64,000 nt of DNA from Nitrospirota bacterium (GCA_016201865.1 JACQCA010000010.1:1-64000), one strand, 5' to 3'. Positions 28,558 to 39,148 are shown, counted from the stretch's first letter. The notes: generated from the sequence alone by a model not told the origin. A program made the numbers and translations.

Positions 28558-29415
28558 ATGTCAACAGCAACCCGATCCCCTCTAAGCGGTTTTCGATCGC
28601 AATTGAACGGATCTTTTCACCTGCGGTTCTGGTTCTCCGTCTGGATGGGACTCTTTCTGCTCTCCTGCTCATCGTCGCCGCCCGGAATGGTCTGGATTCC
28701 GCCCGGACCTTTCACCATGGGAACCAACGAAGAGGATAAAGAGGGAAAGAGCGTGGATTACGGATTGACGAAGCCCTGGTTTCAAGACGAGACGCCGGCC
28801 CATTCCGTGAATCTGCCCGGATTTTATTTCGATCGGTATGAAGTGACTCAGCAGGAGTTTGCCGCCTTTGTCCGTGAGAAGCGCGCACAGCCGCCTCCTT
28901 CTTGGAAGGACGGCCGTTATCCTGCCGGGCAGGATCGTTATCCTGTCACGGACGTGACTTGGTATCAGGCCGAGGCCTATTGCGCCGGGGCCGGCAAACG
29001 ACTTCCGACGGAGGCCGAATGGGAGAAAGCCGCCCGTGGACCGAAGGGGCTTATTTATCCGTGGGGCAATGAGTTTGATCTGAAGAAGGCCAATATCATG
29101 ACGAAGGGCCTTCAGCCGATCGGGTCGTATCCTCAAGGGGCCAGTCCTTATCACGTCGAGGATCTGATTGGAAATGCCTGGGAATGGACGGCGGACTGGT
29201 ACCGGCCCTATCCCGGCAATACAATTCCTTCCGAAAATTACGGTCAACGATTTAAGGTGATCCGTGGAAAATCTTGGATTCAAGGATTCGGCCACCAGCC
29301 GGCGAATGAGGCCCAGGCCATCGTCGCGCATGAGTCGAGAGCGTCCTACCGTCTCTATTTCGACCCCGTCTTCAATTTCGGCGATCTCGGCTTCCGATGC
29401 GCCAAGAGCGGCTGA
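28558..29415 (+). CDS. Formylglycine-generating enzyme (SUMF1)-family lipoprotein
   Basis: MVWIPPGPFTMGTNEED, GKRLPTEAEWEKAARG, GNAWEWTADWY, DLGFRCA; lipobox LLSC. Confidence 0.85.
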   Translation: MSTATRSPLSGFRSQLNGSFHLRFWFSVWMGLFLLSCSSSPPGMVWIPPGPFTMGTNEEDKEGKSVDYGLTKPWFQDETPAHSVNLPGFYFDRYEVTQQEFAAFVREKRAQPPPSWKDGRYPAGQDRYPVTDVTWYQAEAYCAGAGKRLPTEAEWEKAARGPKGLIYPWGNEFDLKKANIMTKGLQPIGSYPQGASPYHVEDLIGNAWEWTADWYRPYPGNTIPSENYGQRFKVIRGKSWIQGFGHQPANEAQAIVAHESRASYRLYFDPVFNFGDLGFRCAKSG

Positions 29416-29423
29416 TCGGGTTT

Positions 29424-29452
29424 TTGACAAACGAGCCACGTTCCAGTAAAAT
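29424..29452 (+). promoter_or_regulatory. Sigma70-like promoter TTGACA-N17-TAAAAT
   Basis: Just upstream of the cytochrome b CDS. Confidence 0.5.
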
Positions 29453-29479
29453 CGGCCCTCATTTAACAAGAAGGATTGT

Positions 29480-30706
29480 ATGTCGAACGGCAGTCTCTGG
29501 AATCGACTGGAGCAATGGACCCGATTAAGCCGTCTTTCCTTTCCGGTCCCGGCCCACGCTAAAAATATCGGCTACTGCCTCGGCGGAATCACGCTGATGG
29601 GCTTCAGCCTTCTTTTCCTGACCGGCCTGATCCTGACACAGTTCTTCAATCCCCAGACGGAGCTTGCCAGCAAGAGCATCCATTACATCGTCGAGCAGGT
29701 GACCGGCGGCCGTTTTCTACGGTCGTTTCATTACTGGGCGGCGCAGGCCGTGATCCTGTCGATGTGCGCGCACATTCTCCGCGTCTTCATCACCGGGGCC
29801 TACAAATTCCCGCGCGTCCTGACCTGGTACTTCGGGATGGCGCTTTTTTTCACCGCCACGATGCTGTCTTATTTTTCGGGAACCGTGATCAAATGGGACC
29901 AGGAAGGGTACGAGGCGCTGGAACATTTTGAATTCATCGTGGGACTGCTGGGGCCGATCGGGACTTTCATGGGGAAGGGCCTGACCGACAGCGTATCGAT
30001 GAATGTACGGATGTACGGTTTTCATGTCACGCTGGCCCCGCTGCTCCTGATCGGTCTGATCGCGGCTCATTTTTATCTGGTTCATGTCTTCAATATCTCG
30101 CCGCTTCCGCGAGGTCCGCATTCGCGTCTGGATGAAGTTCCGGAGGCCGAGCTGACCGGGACCTTCACCGAACATCTCTTCAGCATCGTCCGGTTCAGCC
30201 TGATCTTCTACGGGCTGGTCGCGATCCTTGCCTCGATCGTTCCTGCGCCGCTGGAGGCTGCGGCCAGTTCCGAGCCGACCGGCGCGAAGCCGCCCTGGAT
30301 TTATTTGTGGCAGTACGGCGTCGAGAATTTCGTCGGAATGCCGGGGATACTGTACAGCTCGCTTGTCCTGGCACTGCTTTTTCTACTCGTGCCGCTGTTG
30401 GATCGCGGACCGAGCCGGGACCCGAAGGACCGAAAAGGGATCCTATCGCTCGGGGCCGCCGTCTTTATCGTTCTCTTGAGTCTGACACTTTACGGATGGC
30501 TGTCGCCCAAACAGGTTCATCACGGACACAGCCAGGAACATGACCCAGCCCATCCCCAAGACCATTCAATGGACGGGATGCCCGGTATGAAGGACATGGG
30601 AGAGACGCCAACCGACGAGCCGATGCATGACCATGCCGCGGCCGCGCCGGCCGGCTCAACCCAAGAGCAACATCCCGCCCATGAATCCGATGAGCGCACA
30701 CACTAA
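29480..30706 (+). CDS. Cytochrome b (bc/b6f-type) with His/Met-rich C-terminal tail
   Basis: GITLMGFSLLFLTGLILTQFFNP, RSFHYWAAQAVILSMCAHILRVF, GFHVTLAPLLLIGLIAAHFYLVH. Confidence 0.9.
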   Translation: MSNGSLWNRLEQWTRLSRLSFPVPAHAKNIGYCLGGITLMGFSLLFLTGLILTQFFNPQTELASKSIHYIVEQVTGGRFLRSFHYWAAQAVILSMCAHILRVFITGAYKFPRVLTWYFGMALFFTATMLSYFSGTVIKWDQEGYEALEHFEFIVGLLGPIGTFMGKGLTDSVSMNVRMYGFHVTLAPLLLIGLIAAHFYLVHVFNISPLPRGPHSRLDEVPEAELTGTFTEHLFSIVRFSLIFYGLVAILASIVPAPLEAAASSEPTGAKPPWIYLWQYGVENFVGMPGILYSSLVLALLFLLVPLLDRGPSRDPKDRKGILSLGAAVFIVLLSLTLYGWLSPKQVHHGHSQEHDPAHPQDHSMDGMPGMKDMGETPTDEPMHDHAAAAPAGSTQEQHPAHESDERTH

Positions 30707-30709
30707 ACC

Positions 30710-32050
30710 ATGATGGACGAATCGCGTTTTCGCGAGGTAGTCAAACAGGTGATGGCGCTGGCGGATGGAACGGCGGTGGAAGTCCTGCTGGCAGCGCAAC
30801 AGGAAGGCCTCACCCGTTTCGGCAATAATGTCGTCTCGCAGCATATCGAAACCGGCAACAGCGAGCTGGTCATACGGGTTCAACAGGGAACGCGACAGGG
30901 GAAGGCGGGCTGCAATCAGTTCGATCGGGCCACGCTTGAGCGAACCGTCCGGAAGGCTGTTCTGCTTGCCTCGATCCAGCGCAACGATCCCTTGCTTTTG
31001 CCGCTGCCGGGGTCCCAGAAATACCGGACGCTCTCCCATTATCGGCCGCAGACCGTCGCTGTCTCTCCGGGTGAAAAAGTGGATCGCATCCGTCAGGCCG
31101 TCGGGCTTTGCATGAAAAAGAAGACGACGGCGGCCGGGATTTTCTCGCACGGGATGCAGGCGGTCGGCCTGGCCAATTCCAACGGCCTGTTCGCATACAA
31201 CCGGTACACCTCCGCCGGCTTTTCGGTCACGGTCATGGCGAAGGACAGCTCCGGATGGGCCGATGCAACGCAGCCGGATATTCATGACCTTCATCCGGAA
31301 GCATTGACGGCCGTCGCGCTGGAGAAGGCGCTGGCCGGCCGCCGCCCGAAGGCGCTGTCGCCGGGGGAATACGATGTGATTCTGGAACCGGCCGCGGTCG
31401 CGGAGCTGCTGCTCTTCATGGCCTGGGAAGGGTTCGGGGCGCTGCCGTATCTGGAAGGCCGCAGTTTTGTATCGGGCCGGTTGGGCCAGAAGATTCTGGG
31501 CGGGAATGTCACGATCACGGACGATGTTTATCATCCACGGACGCTTGGGTTGAATTTCGATTACGAGGGGATGCCGCGGCGGTCTGTGGTGCTGGTGGAT
31601 CACGGCGTGGCGAAAGCGGTTGTGCATGACCGGAAGACGGCGAAGGAAGCCGGGACGGAATCGACCGGACACGCGCTGCCGCTTCCGAACACCAACGGGC
31701 CGATGCCGCTCAATCTGGTGCTGGCGGCGGGCGACTCATCGGTGGATGAGATGGTCGCCTCGACCTCCCGCGGATTGCTGATCACCCATTTTCATTACAC
31801 GAACATTCTCGATCCGGTGCCTTTGATGATCACGGGCATGACGCGGGACGGCGTTTTTCTGGTCGAGAAGGGGAGGGTAAAGCATCCCGTGAAAAATTTC
31901 CGGTTTACCGAGAGTGTCGTCAAAGCCTTCAATCAGGTCGAGGCGTTGGGGCGCGATATGGTCTATGCCCATGCCTTCTGGGGCGGCGGGATCGTCTGCC
32001 CGGCCGCCAAGATCCGGGGATTTAATTTTTCGAGCGCGACGAGGTTTTGA
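30710..32050 (+). CDS. TldD/PmbA family metalloprotease subunit (TldE/PmbA-like)
   Basis: PmbA-like N/C domains, paired with tldD. Confidence 0.88.
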   Translation: MMDESRFREVVKQVMALADGTAVEVLLAAQQEGLTRFGNNVVSQHIETGNSELVIRVQQGTRQGKAGCNQFDRATLERTVRKAVLLASIQRNDPLLLPLPGSQKYRTLSHYRPQTVAVSPGEKVDRIRQAVGLCMKKKTTAAGIFSHGMQAVGLANSNGLFAYNRYTSAGFSVTVMAKDSSGWADATQPDIHDLHPEALTAVALEKALAGRRPKALSPGEYDVILEPAAVAELLLFMAWEGFGALPYLEGRSFVSGRLGQKILGGNVTITDDVYHPRTLGLNFDYEGMPRRSVVLVDHGVAKAVVHDRKTAKEAGTESTGHALPLPNTNGPMPLNLVLAAGDSSVDEMVASTSRGLLITHFHYTNILDPVPLMITGMTRDGVFLVEKGRVKHPVKNFRFTESVVKAFNQVEALGRDMVYAHAFWGGGIVCPAAKIRGFNFSSATRF

Positions 32051-33498
32051 GGATGCGTGATCTCACGTCGATTGCACTGAACACCGCCAAACGCCACGGG
32101 GCGTCGTACGCCGATATACGGATTCTCCAGACCAAGGTCGAAGACCTGACGGTCCGAAACGGCGAGCTGGGCGAGATGCGGCAGGATGAGTCGTTTGGCT
32201 TCGGCGTGCGCGTGATCGTGGACGGGGCCTGGGGATTTGCGGCCGGCCCATCCGTGACGAAGAAGGATATTCAAAAGACCGCCGTCCAGGCCTGCCGTAT
32301 CGCGAAGGCCAGCGCAAAGCTGAAAAAAGGAAATGTCCGTCTTACGAAAGAAGACGTGGTCGATACCGCCTGGCAGACGCCGGTCGTGATCGATCCGTTC
32401 CGCGTGCCGGTGACCGAGAAGCTGGACCTGCTGTTCCGAATCGATGAGATTCTTCGTAAAGACCGTCGGATCATTGCGGCCGAGTCCACAATGGGATGTG
32501 TCCGCGAGCGGCAATGGCTGGCGACGAGCGAGGGGACCTTCATCGACCAGACGCTCACCCGCACCGGCGCGGGCTATTCCGCGACGGCGGTCGAGCAGGG
32601 CGAGGTTCAGAAGCGGTCCTATCCGATGAGCTTCGGCGGGCAGTACATGGGAATGGGCTATGAACTGGTCAAGGGACTTGCTCTGATCGAGAATGCCGAG
32701 AAGACACGTGACGAGGCCGTCGCTCTGTTGTCCGCCAAGCCGTGTCCTTCAGGCAAGAAAGACCTAATTTTAGACGGGACGCAGCTTGCGCTCCAGATCC
32801 ATGAATCGATGGGCCATCCGTCCGAGCTGGACCGAGTGCTGGGACTCGAGGAAAATTATGCCGGGCGGAGTTTTCTGACAACGGAAAAGTTCGGGAAGTT
32901 TCGTTACGGCTCGGATCAGGTGACGCTGATGGCCGACTCGACCGTGCCGGGGGGACTCGCCACGATGGGCTATGACGACGACGGCGTCCGGTCGCAGCGA
33001 TGGCCGATCGTTCAAAATGGGATCTTCGTCGGGTATCACACCAACCGCGAATTCGCGCCGGTGATCAAGCAGAGCAGCCGCGGCTGCTGCCGCGCCGACA
33101 GCTGGGCCTCGCTCCCGATGATCCGGATCACGAACGTGAGCCTGATGCCGGGCGACCGGACGCTCGATGAACTCATTGCCGATACAAAAGACGGGATCTT
33201 AATGTGCACGAACAAGAGCTGGTCGATTGATCAGATGCGGTACAACTTCCAGTTCGGCTGCGAAGTCGGCTGGGAGATCAAAAACGGCAAGCTCGGCGCG
33301 ATGCTCAAGAACTGCACCTATCAGGGAATCACGCCGGAGTTCTGGGGCTCCTGCGACGCGGTCTGCAACGGCGATCACTGGACGCTCTGGGGCGTCGTGA
33401 ACTGCGGCAAGGGGCAGCCCGGCCAGACGGCCGAGATGTCCCACGGCGCCGCGCCGGCAAGGTTTCGAAGCGTAACCGTAGGCGTCAATCGAAAATAG
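32047..33498 (+). CDS. tldD: TldD family metalloprotease
   Basis: IHESMGHPSELDRVLG (HExxxH) and downstream TldD signatures. Confidence 0.92.
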   Translation: MRMRDLTSIALNTAKRHGASYADIRILQTKVEDLTVRNGELGEMRQDESFGFGVRVIVDGAWGFAAGPSVTKKDIQKTAVQACRIAKASAKLKKGNVRLTKEDVVDTAWQTPVVIDPFRVPVTEKLDLLFRIDEILRKDRRIIAAESTMGCVRERQWLATSEGTFIDQTLTRTGAGYSATAVEQGEVQKRSYPMSFGGQYMGMGYELVKGLALIENAEKTRDEAVALLSAKPCPSGKKDLILDGTQLALQIHESMGHPSELDRVLGLEENYAGRSFLTTEKFGKFRYGSDQVTLMADSTVPGGLATMGYDDDGVRSQRWPIVQNGIFVGYHTNREFAPVIKQSSRGCCRADSWASLPMIRITNVSLMPGDRTLDELIADTKDGILMCTNKSWSIDQMRYNFQFGCEVGWEIKNGKLGAMLKNCTYQGITPEFWGSCDAVCNGDHWTLWGVVNCGKGQPGQTAEMSHGAAPARFRSVTVGVNRK

Positions 33499-33595
33499 TT
33501 CCTTAAACGGTTGACATTGCCCGGGTGGTTATGGTTCAATCCAACCGTTTGGGTCAGAGAAGCAGTCCCATACCAACAATCTGAAAGGAGGAACT

Positions 33596-34183
33596 ATGCG
33601 AAGAATCGGATTTTTTGTGGTAGCGGTGGCGTTATTGATGGGTGTCGCAAGCCGACCGGCGCATGCGGCCAACCTGGGTTTTGATCTGGGAACAAGTTTT
33701 TATCTGCCCGGCGAGAAGACGGCCGACAGCGGGACGGCCAATTCCGTCGCGATCACCTTTCCGTTGAGTCCCGGTTTGGAGGTCGGTTTTTATCGAGAGG
33801 AATTGTCGTTTGGTCTTGAGAAGAACCTCAACGGGGGGCCGAAGACGCGGGTGAATACGGATGTATCCATTGATGCGATTCGCATCGTGCAGAGTCTCGC
33901 GGGGCCCATCGCGATCGGTCTTGCTGTGGGAACGGCGGGTGTCACCGGAACCACGGGGGGAGCAACGACCATCTCGGACCGTGCGCCCATGGCGGATATC
34001 TTTGCACGCGTGACGGCGCTCAGCGGAGGGGACAAGATCAATGCCAACCTTTCGGTGACGTTGGGCTACCGCCTTTTGAGGATCGCGGGAGTAGACCCGG
34101 ACGGCGCCGGAACCGACTTCACCAGCAACGTGAGTAACCTGGGCGGATTTGGGATCGGAGTCTCTGCCGGCGTCAGGTTTTAA
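33596..34183 (+). CDS. Secreted/outer-membrane beta-barrel-like hypothetical protein
   Basis: Signal peptide ...GVASRPAHAANLGF; strong RBS AAAGGAGGA; beta-rich alternating pattern. Confidence 0.6.
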   Translation: MRRIGFFVVAVALLMGVASRPAHAANLGFDLGTSFYLPGEKTADSGTANSVAITFPLSPGLEVGFYREELSFGLEKNLNGGPKTRVNTDVSIDAIRIVQSLAGPIAIGLAVGTAGVTGTTGGATTISDRAPMADIFARVTALSGGDKINANLSVTLGYRLLRIAGVDPDGAGTDFTSNVSNLGGFGIGVSAGVRF

Positions 34184-34209
34184 TCCATCTGCCGATGGGA
34201 ATGATCACA

Positions 34210-34245
34210 AGGCCCGTGATGCTTGCCGTCACGGGCCTGTTTTTT
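34210..34245 (+). terminator. Rho-independent terminator
   Basis: AGGCCCGTGA-N9-TCACGGGCCT then GTTTTTT. Confidence 0.92.
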
Positions 34246-34259
34246 AGAAAAACAGGGCC

Positions 34260-34934
34260 ATGGATCCTGTCCCCATTTCAAGGGTCGAAAGGTGGAACGG
34301 GCTTGCGGTCATCCCGGTTCTCTTGACGTTCACCTACCCCTTGTGGTCGCCGTTTCCCGCCGATGCGTTATGGCCGACGCTGATGCCCCAACTCGCCGCC
34401 TATGCCGGTCTGATCTTCTGGTGCGTCGTGAACGACCGTTGTTTCAGTCGTCTTTTTATAACGGCGGACCGGCTCGCCAAAAATCTTTTGAGAGGGGGAT
34501 TCATCGGTGTTCTGACCGGCCTCGTGAATCTTTGGGTGATCGTCGGGCTCACGCCCCGGCTGGGATACCGCTTCGATTTTCTCCGCGACACCCCGCATGC
34601 CCGGATGCCCTTTGCCGTCATGGTTCCTTGGGGCATCGTCCTGATCGCTTTTTGGGTCGAGCTGAATTTCCGCGGCTTTATTCTGGGAAGACTTGCGGTG
34701 ATGTCGGGCGACAAACCGTATGGACCGGCCATCGCCGTGACCGTCTCGGCCCTTGCTTTTTCCTGGGACCCGTTTATGCTGACGGTTTTTCGCGGCTATC
34801 ACTGGCTGGCGCTCACCGACGGCCTGATCTGGGGCGGGCTGCTGATTTACACCCGAAACCTCTTCTCAACCGTCGCGGCCCATGCCGTGGAAGTGATCCT
34901 CGTCTATTCCGTTCTGAAGATTTTTTATGCTTGA
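34260..34934 (+). CDS. CPBP-like intramembrane protease family protein
   Basis: Polytopic protein with VELNFRGFILGR motif. Confidence 0.65.
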   Translation: MDPVPISRVERWNGLAVIPVLLTFTYPLWSPFPADALWPTLMPQLAAYAGLIFWCVVNDRCFSRLFITADRLAKNLLRGGFIGVLTGLVNLWVIVGLTPRLGYRFDFLRDTPHARMPFAVMVPWGIVLIAFWVELNFRGFILGRLAVMSGDKPYGPAIAVTVSALAFSWDPFMLTVFRGYHWLALTDGLIWGGLLIYTRNLFSTVAAHAVEVILVYSVLKIFYA

Positions 34935-35015
34935 TCGGAGTGAAGATCGGAGCCGGATTGCAAAGAGCGGAGGAACTTCATATAATGGGACGTTTTCCGG
35001 ACGGCATCCATCATT

Positions 35016-36563
35016 ATGACGGACCATGGAGATCAGTTTCGCTTCGGCCTTCGCCGGAGAATCCTGCCGGCCGCCTCGGTCGTGGTCATCGGCCTGCTGG
35101 CCGTCGGCGCGTTTCTGTTTCTCGCGCGCCGCATTCCTCTTCCGACCGTTCCCCTTCCGATGGCCGACCTCCAGGCGGCCGCGATCGGGGAGCGCATCTA
35201 CCTTTTTGGGGTCCAACACGATCGAGCGATATCGCCTCCGAAAGAAACGAGATGGATGAAGACGGTGGAAGGCGATCGAATTCAGGGCGAGTCGGAGGTC
35301 AAGCCGTTTTATTCCCTGGTCGGATTCTCGGACCGGCTCTGGTTTTTAAATCCGGGGATGTACCGGGTGTTCGACGGAAAAGAATGGCAGCGTTTTGAGG
35401 CTCCCTGGGTCGGCGCCGATCCGATCGCGGCCGCAACGCCGGCCCAGGTGTGGGTCTTGAGCCGCAGCGGGGAAGGGTACTCTCTCACGTCCTATTCTCA
35501 CGACGTCTGGAACCGGCCGATCTCCATCACGGTCGAACCGAACGATCGTGAGCGGTTCTGTGCGGACATATGCCCTTCCGGTATGGTCGTTTTCAAAGAA
35601 AAGATCTACGCCTACTGGTTGAAAGACGGCCATCTTTATCAATGGGTATTCGACGGCGACCGGTTCGGGTCGGTCGAACCCTTGCGGGAGGTCTTCGGAA
35701 ACGTCATGAGCTTCGAGGTCTTGGCGGATCCGGACCGGATCTTCGTCTGGTACCTGCCGGCTTCGGCCGCCGCCCCTCCAGACCGGATCCCGAGTCGGGT
35801 TTCCATCGGTCTGAAGACGTTCGATGGAAACGGATGGCGCGAAGAGAAAGGTCTTGATCGGTCCGCCCCGGTCGGTCTTTTTGAAATGGTTCCTCTGAAG
35901 GCGCAGGGCAAGACGCATCTTCTGATCAACACCGGCGTCCGCATTGAGGATCTGATCTGGGAACAGGAAGATTCAGGGCGATCCGTCTTCCTTCTTGGAG
36001 GGGACCTCGGGCCGTCCGTCATCCGGTACCATGGAATAATCCTGCTTTTATTGTCCGTGATGGTCACCGTGGCGGCGTTGGGCTCGTCTTCCGTCCTGAA
36101 CCGCTTGAAACCGGCGCACGAGAACCCGGACGTCCTTTATGCTTCCGTGGGACGGCGGTTTACGGCGAAAGGGATCGACACCGCTTTGGTGATCGCGCCG
36201 GTTGGGATCATGGTCTGGGCTCGACTCGATCCGGACAGCCTGCTATTTCCGATCTCGCTGGCGCAGGCGATCTCGACCGGCGGGAAAGGGTTGATGATCA
36301 TGCCCGTCCTGCTTTTTACCTATCATGTGCTGGCCGAGGGTTTCTGGGGGCAAACCCTCGGCAAGCGGCTTTGCCGGATCATCGTGATGAACCAAGACCT
36401 GAAACCCTGCACGATGTTGCAGTCCGTCGTTCGTAATCTCCTGCGCTTGGCGGACGGGATCTTCCTGTACAGTGTGGGGCTCATGAGCATCGCGGCCACC
36501 GACCGTTGGCAGCGTCTGGGCGACCTGTCCGGCCGGACGGTGGTCGTGCGAATCAAAACATAA
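35016..36563 (+). CDS. RDD family membrane protein with N-terminal sensor-like domain
   Basis: RRFTAKGIDTALVIAPVGI...GFWGQTLGKRLCRIIVM...DRWQRLGDLSGRTVV. Confidence 0.8.
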   Translation: MTDHGDQFRFGLRRRILPAASVVVIGLLAVGAFLFLARRIPLPTVPLPMADLQAAAIGERIYLFGVQHDRAISPPKETRWMKTVEGDRIQGESEVKPFYSLVGFSDRLWFLNPGMYRVFDGKEWQRFEAPWVGADPIAAATPAQVWVLSRSGEGYSLTSYSHDVWNRPISITVEPNDRERFCADICPSGMVVFKEKIYAYWLKDGHLYQWVFDGDRFGSVEPLREVFGNVMSFEVLADPDRIFVWYLPASAAAPPDRIPSRVSIGLKTFDGNGWREEKGLDRSAPVGLFEMVPLKAQGKTHLLINTGVRIEDLIWEQEDSGRSVFLLGGDLGPSVIRYHGIILLLLSVMVTVAALGSSSVLNRLKPAHENPDVLYASVGRRFTAKGIDTALVIAPVGIMVWARLDPDSLLFPISLAQAISTGGKGLMIMPVLLFTYHVLAEGFWGQTLGKRLCRIIVMNQDLKPCTMLQSVVRNLLRLADGIFLYSVGLMSIAATDRWQRLGDLSGRTVVVRIKT

Positions 36564-36632
36564 CCGGACGTTACAAAAGCAGGCGCTTAATGATGCGCGG
36601 GCACTGCGGGATGTCCGTTTCAGGAGGCGATC

Positions 36633-38165
36633 ATGATCGCAAAGATACTGAGCAGCGCCGTTTTGGGTTTGGACGCCCTTCTCGTGGAGGTCGAACTGGA
36701 CGTGGCGTCGGGTCTTCCGATGTTTACGATCGTGGGCCTGCCGGATGCCGCGATCAAGGAAAGCAAGGATCGCGTCCGGGCGGCGCTCAAGAACACTGGT
36801 TTTAATTTCCCGGTGAAAAAGATCACGGTCAATCTGGCCCCGGCCGACGTCAAGAAAGAGGGTTCGGCTTTCGATCTGCCGATGGCCCTTGGGATCCTGG
36901 TGGCGGAAGGGGTCCTGGATCCGGACTCGGTCAAGCCCTACCTCGTGGTGGGGGAGCTTTCGTTGGACGGCCGGGTCAAAGCGATCCGGGGCGCCTTGTC
37001 CATGGCCGTCGCGGTCAAGGAGGCGAATCTTCGTGGATTGATCCTTCCGGCCGAGAATGCGTCCGAAGCGGCCGTCGTGGAAGGAATCCACGTCTTCGGG
37101 GTCGAGACGCTTCCCCAGGTGGTCGAGTTCTTAAGCGATCGTCAGCCGATGACCCCGATCCGAGTCGACCTGCAGCAGATCTTTTCGGACCATGCCGTCT
37201 ACGGCGATGACTTTTTGGATGTGAAAGGGCAGGATCACGCCAAACGCGCCCTCGAAGTCGCCGCGGCCGGGGGCCATAATCTCTTGATGATCGGTCCGCC
37301 CGGTTCGGGCAAGACGATGCTGGCCAAGCGGCTGCCGTCCATCCTTCCCGTGATGAATTTCGCCGAGGCGATCGAGACGACGAAGGTCCATTCCGTGGTC
37401 GGTCTCCTCCCGGAACGGAGGCCGCTGCTTTCGACACGGCCCTTCCGTTCGCCCCACCACACCATTTCGGACGCCGGGCTGGTCGGCGGCGGTCCGGTGC
37501 CCAAGCCGGGCGAGGTGAGCCTGGCCCATAACGGCGTCCTCTTTTTAGACGAGCTGCCGGAGTTCCGGAGAAACGTCTTAGAGGTGCTGCGTCAACCGAT
37601 CGAGGAGGGGCGCGTGACGATCTCGCGTGCGACGGCCACGCTGTCCTACCCGGCGCAGTTCATGCTGCTGGCGGCGATGAATCCCTGCCCCTGCGGTTTC
37701 TTCACCGATCCGGCGCATGCCTGCGTCTGCACGCCCTTGCAGATTCAGCGATACCGTGCCAGGGTATCCGGTCCATTGCTGGACCGCATTGACATTCACG
37801 TGGAGGTGCCGGCGGTGCCGTTTCGGGATCTGGCGACGGACCGCGTCCGGGAAGATTCGACGACGATCCGAAACCGCGTGAACCGGGCGCGCATCCTGCA
37901 GCAGGAGCGGTATAAAAGCGACGGGATCTACTGCAACGCGCAACTGAGGCCCCGGCAGCTTAAAAAATACTGCGCCCTGGATGAAAATTCCCGAAAACTG
38001 ATCGAGCTGGCCATGGCCAAGCTGGGCCTTTCGGCCCGGGCCTACAACCGGATCTTAAAAGTGGCCCGGACGATCGCCGATTTGGAGGCCAAGGAGCGGA
38101 TCGAATCTTCCCACGTCTCCGAGGCGATCCAATACCGCACCCTCGATCGAAGGAATTATGTGTGA
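36633..38165 (+). CDS. comM: YifB/ComM family Mg chelatase-like AAA ATPase
   Basis: [56 protein letters not shown]. Confidence 0.95.
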   Translation: MIAKILSSAVLGLDALLVEVELDVASGLPMFTIVGLPDAAIKESKDRVRAALKNTGFNFPVKKITVNLAPADVKKEGSAFDLPMALGILVAEGVLDPDSVKPYLVVGELSLDGRVKAIRGALSMAVAVKEANLRGLILPAENASEAAVVEGIHVFGVETLPQVVEFLSDRQPMTPIRVDLQQIFSDHAVYGDDFLDVKGQDHAKRALEVAAAGGHNLLMIGPPGSGKTMLAKRLPSILPVMNFAEAIETTKVHSVVGLLPERRPLLSTRPFRSPHHTISDAGLVGGGPVPKPGEVSLAHNGVLFLDELPEFRRNVLEVLRQPIEEGRVTISRATATLSYPAQFMLLAAMNPCPCGFFTDPAHACVCTPLQIQRYRARVSGPLLDRIDIHVEVPAVPFRDLATDRVREDSTTIRNRVNRARILQQERYKSDGIYCNAQLRPRQLKKYCALDENSRKLIELAMAKLGLSARAYNRILKVARTIADLEAKERIESSHVSEAIQYRTLDRRNYV

Positions 38166-38240
38166 AGTCGAACGCCGTTCCGAGTGACCGACGATAAGAT
38201 GAGACATTCAACATAACAGATACCCTATGAAAGGAGGCCT

Positions 38241-38567
38241 ATGAAAGAGCGACGACGACATCCGCGACTGAGCATTATGGGATTGATCCGAGTCACCCTG
38301 TCCGGGGAATCGAAATCCCAGGAGGCCTATCTGGCCAACATCAGCCGGGGCGGTATCGGGATCTATCTCCATAAAAAGGTCCAGATGGGACAGAAACTCT
38401 GGGTTACGGTTCGATTGAACGACAGGGAAGGCCAAGAGGTGGAAGAGCAAATCGGCGCCCACGTGAGCTGGAGCAATCCGATCGGAGACCTTTGCATGGC
38501 CGGACTTCAATTTGAGAAGATGAGCCGGGAGAAGTACTCGGCTGTTCTCAAAAGCCTCTTTCCATGA
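38241..38567 (+). CDS. PilZ domain protein (canonical motifs)
   Basis: ERRRHPR and NISRGG. Confidence 0.85.
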   Translation: MKERRRHPRLSIMGLIRVTLSGESKSQEAYLANISRGGIGIYLHKKVQMGQKLWVTVRLNDREGQEVEEQIGAHVSWSNPIGDLCMAGLQFEKMSREKYSAVLKSLFP

Positions 38568-38583
38568 GAATGAGCGAAGGAAT

Positions 38584-38964
38584 ATGGATGAATCCTCTGC
38601 GCAAAAACCGCATAAACTGAACGTCACGGAACGGAGAAAGCACCTTCGACTGACCGCGATGGGGCCGGTCGCCTTAACCGTGCAGGGAGAGAAACCGCAG
38701 GGCGTCTATCTGGCGAGCATCGGCCGCGGCGGGCTCGGGATCTACCTCCATCGGGAAATCAAGCCCAACCAGCTCGTCGTGATCACGCTGAAGCTGCTGA
38801 AAGAAGGGGGAAGGGGAGGGGAGTTGAAGATGGCGGCGCGGGTCCGGTGGGCCTCGCCGGTGGGCGAGCTTTATATGGCCGGGCTTCAGTTCGAAAAGAT
38901 GTCGGATCAACGCTACGACCAGCTTTTAAAGCATCTGAACGTCATGGAGGAGATGCAGTTGTAA
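38584..38964 (+). CDS. PilZ-like paralogue (degenerate second motif)
   Basis: ERRKHLR and SIGRGG; tandem paralogue of the preceding gene. Confidence 0.8.
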   Translation: MDESSAQKPHKLNVTERRKHLRLTAMGPVALTVQGEKPQGVYLASIGRGGLGIYLHREIKPNQLVVITLKLLKEGGRGGELKMAARVRWASPVGELYMAGLQFEKMSDQRYDQLLKHLNVMEEMQL

Positions 38965-39030
38965 GGCAGGACGGCCTTCCGATGATGCCTTCATTTCTTG
39001 ACGCACCCCGTTTGTGCGAGAGTGCGTTCC

Positions 39031-39060
39031 TTGTGTTCGTGATCCGTTCCCCCGTATAAT
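39031..39060 (+). promoter_or_regulatory. Promoter TTGTGT-N18-TATAAT upstream of PBP1A
   Basis: Perfect -10 ending 7 nt before ATG of a 26-codon uORF. Confidence 0.5.
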
Positions 39061-39067
39061 GATCATG

Positions 39068-39148
39068 ATGGAACCGCAGATGCCGATCCGTTCATGGATT
39101 CGCGTGTTCAATTTGCTGAAGAATGCCGTACGAAGCCAAACACAATAA
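39068..39148 (+). CDS. Putative 26-aa upstream ORF (MEPQMPIRSWIRVFNLLKNAVRSQTQ)
   Basis: Starts 7 nt downstream of TATAAT; overlaps the beginning of the PBP1A ORF. Confidence 0.35.
   Translation: MEPQMPIRSWIRVFNLLKNAVRSQTQ

Noticed and set aside
34223-35398. 391-aa plus-strand ORF
   Set aside because: Out-of-frame overlap with the CPBP-like and RDD genes, which have recognisable membrane topology; this frame is Arg/Pro-rich.
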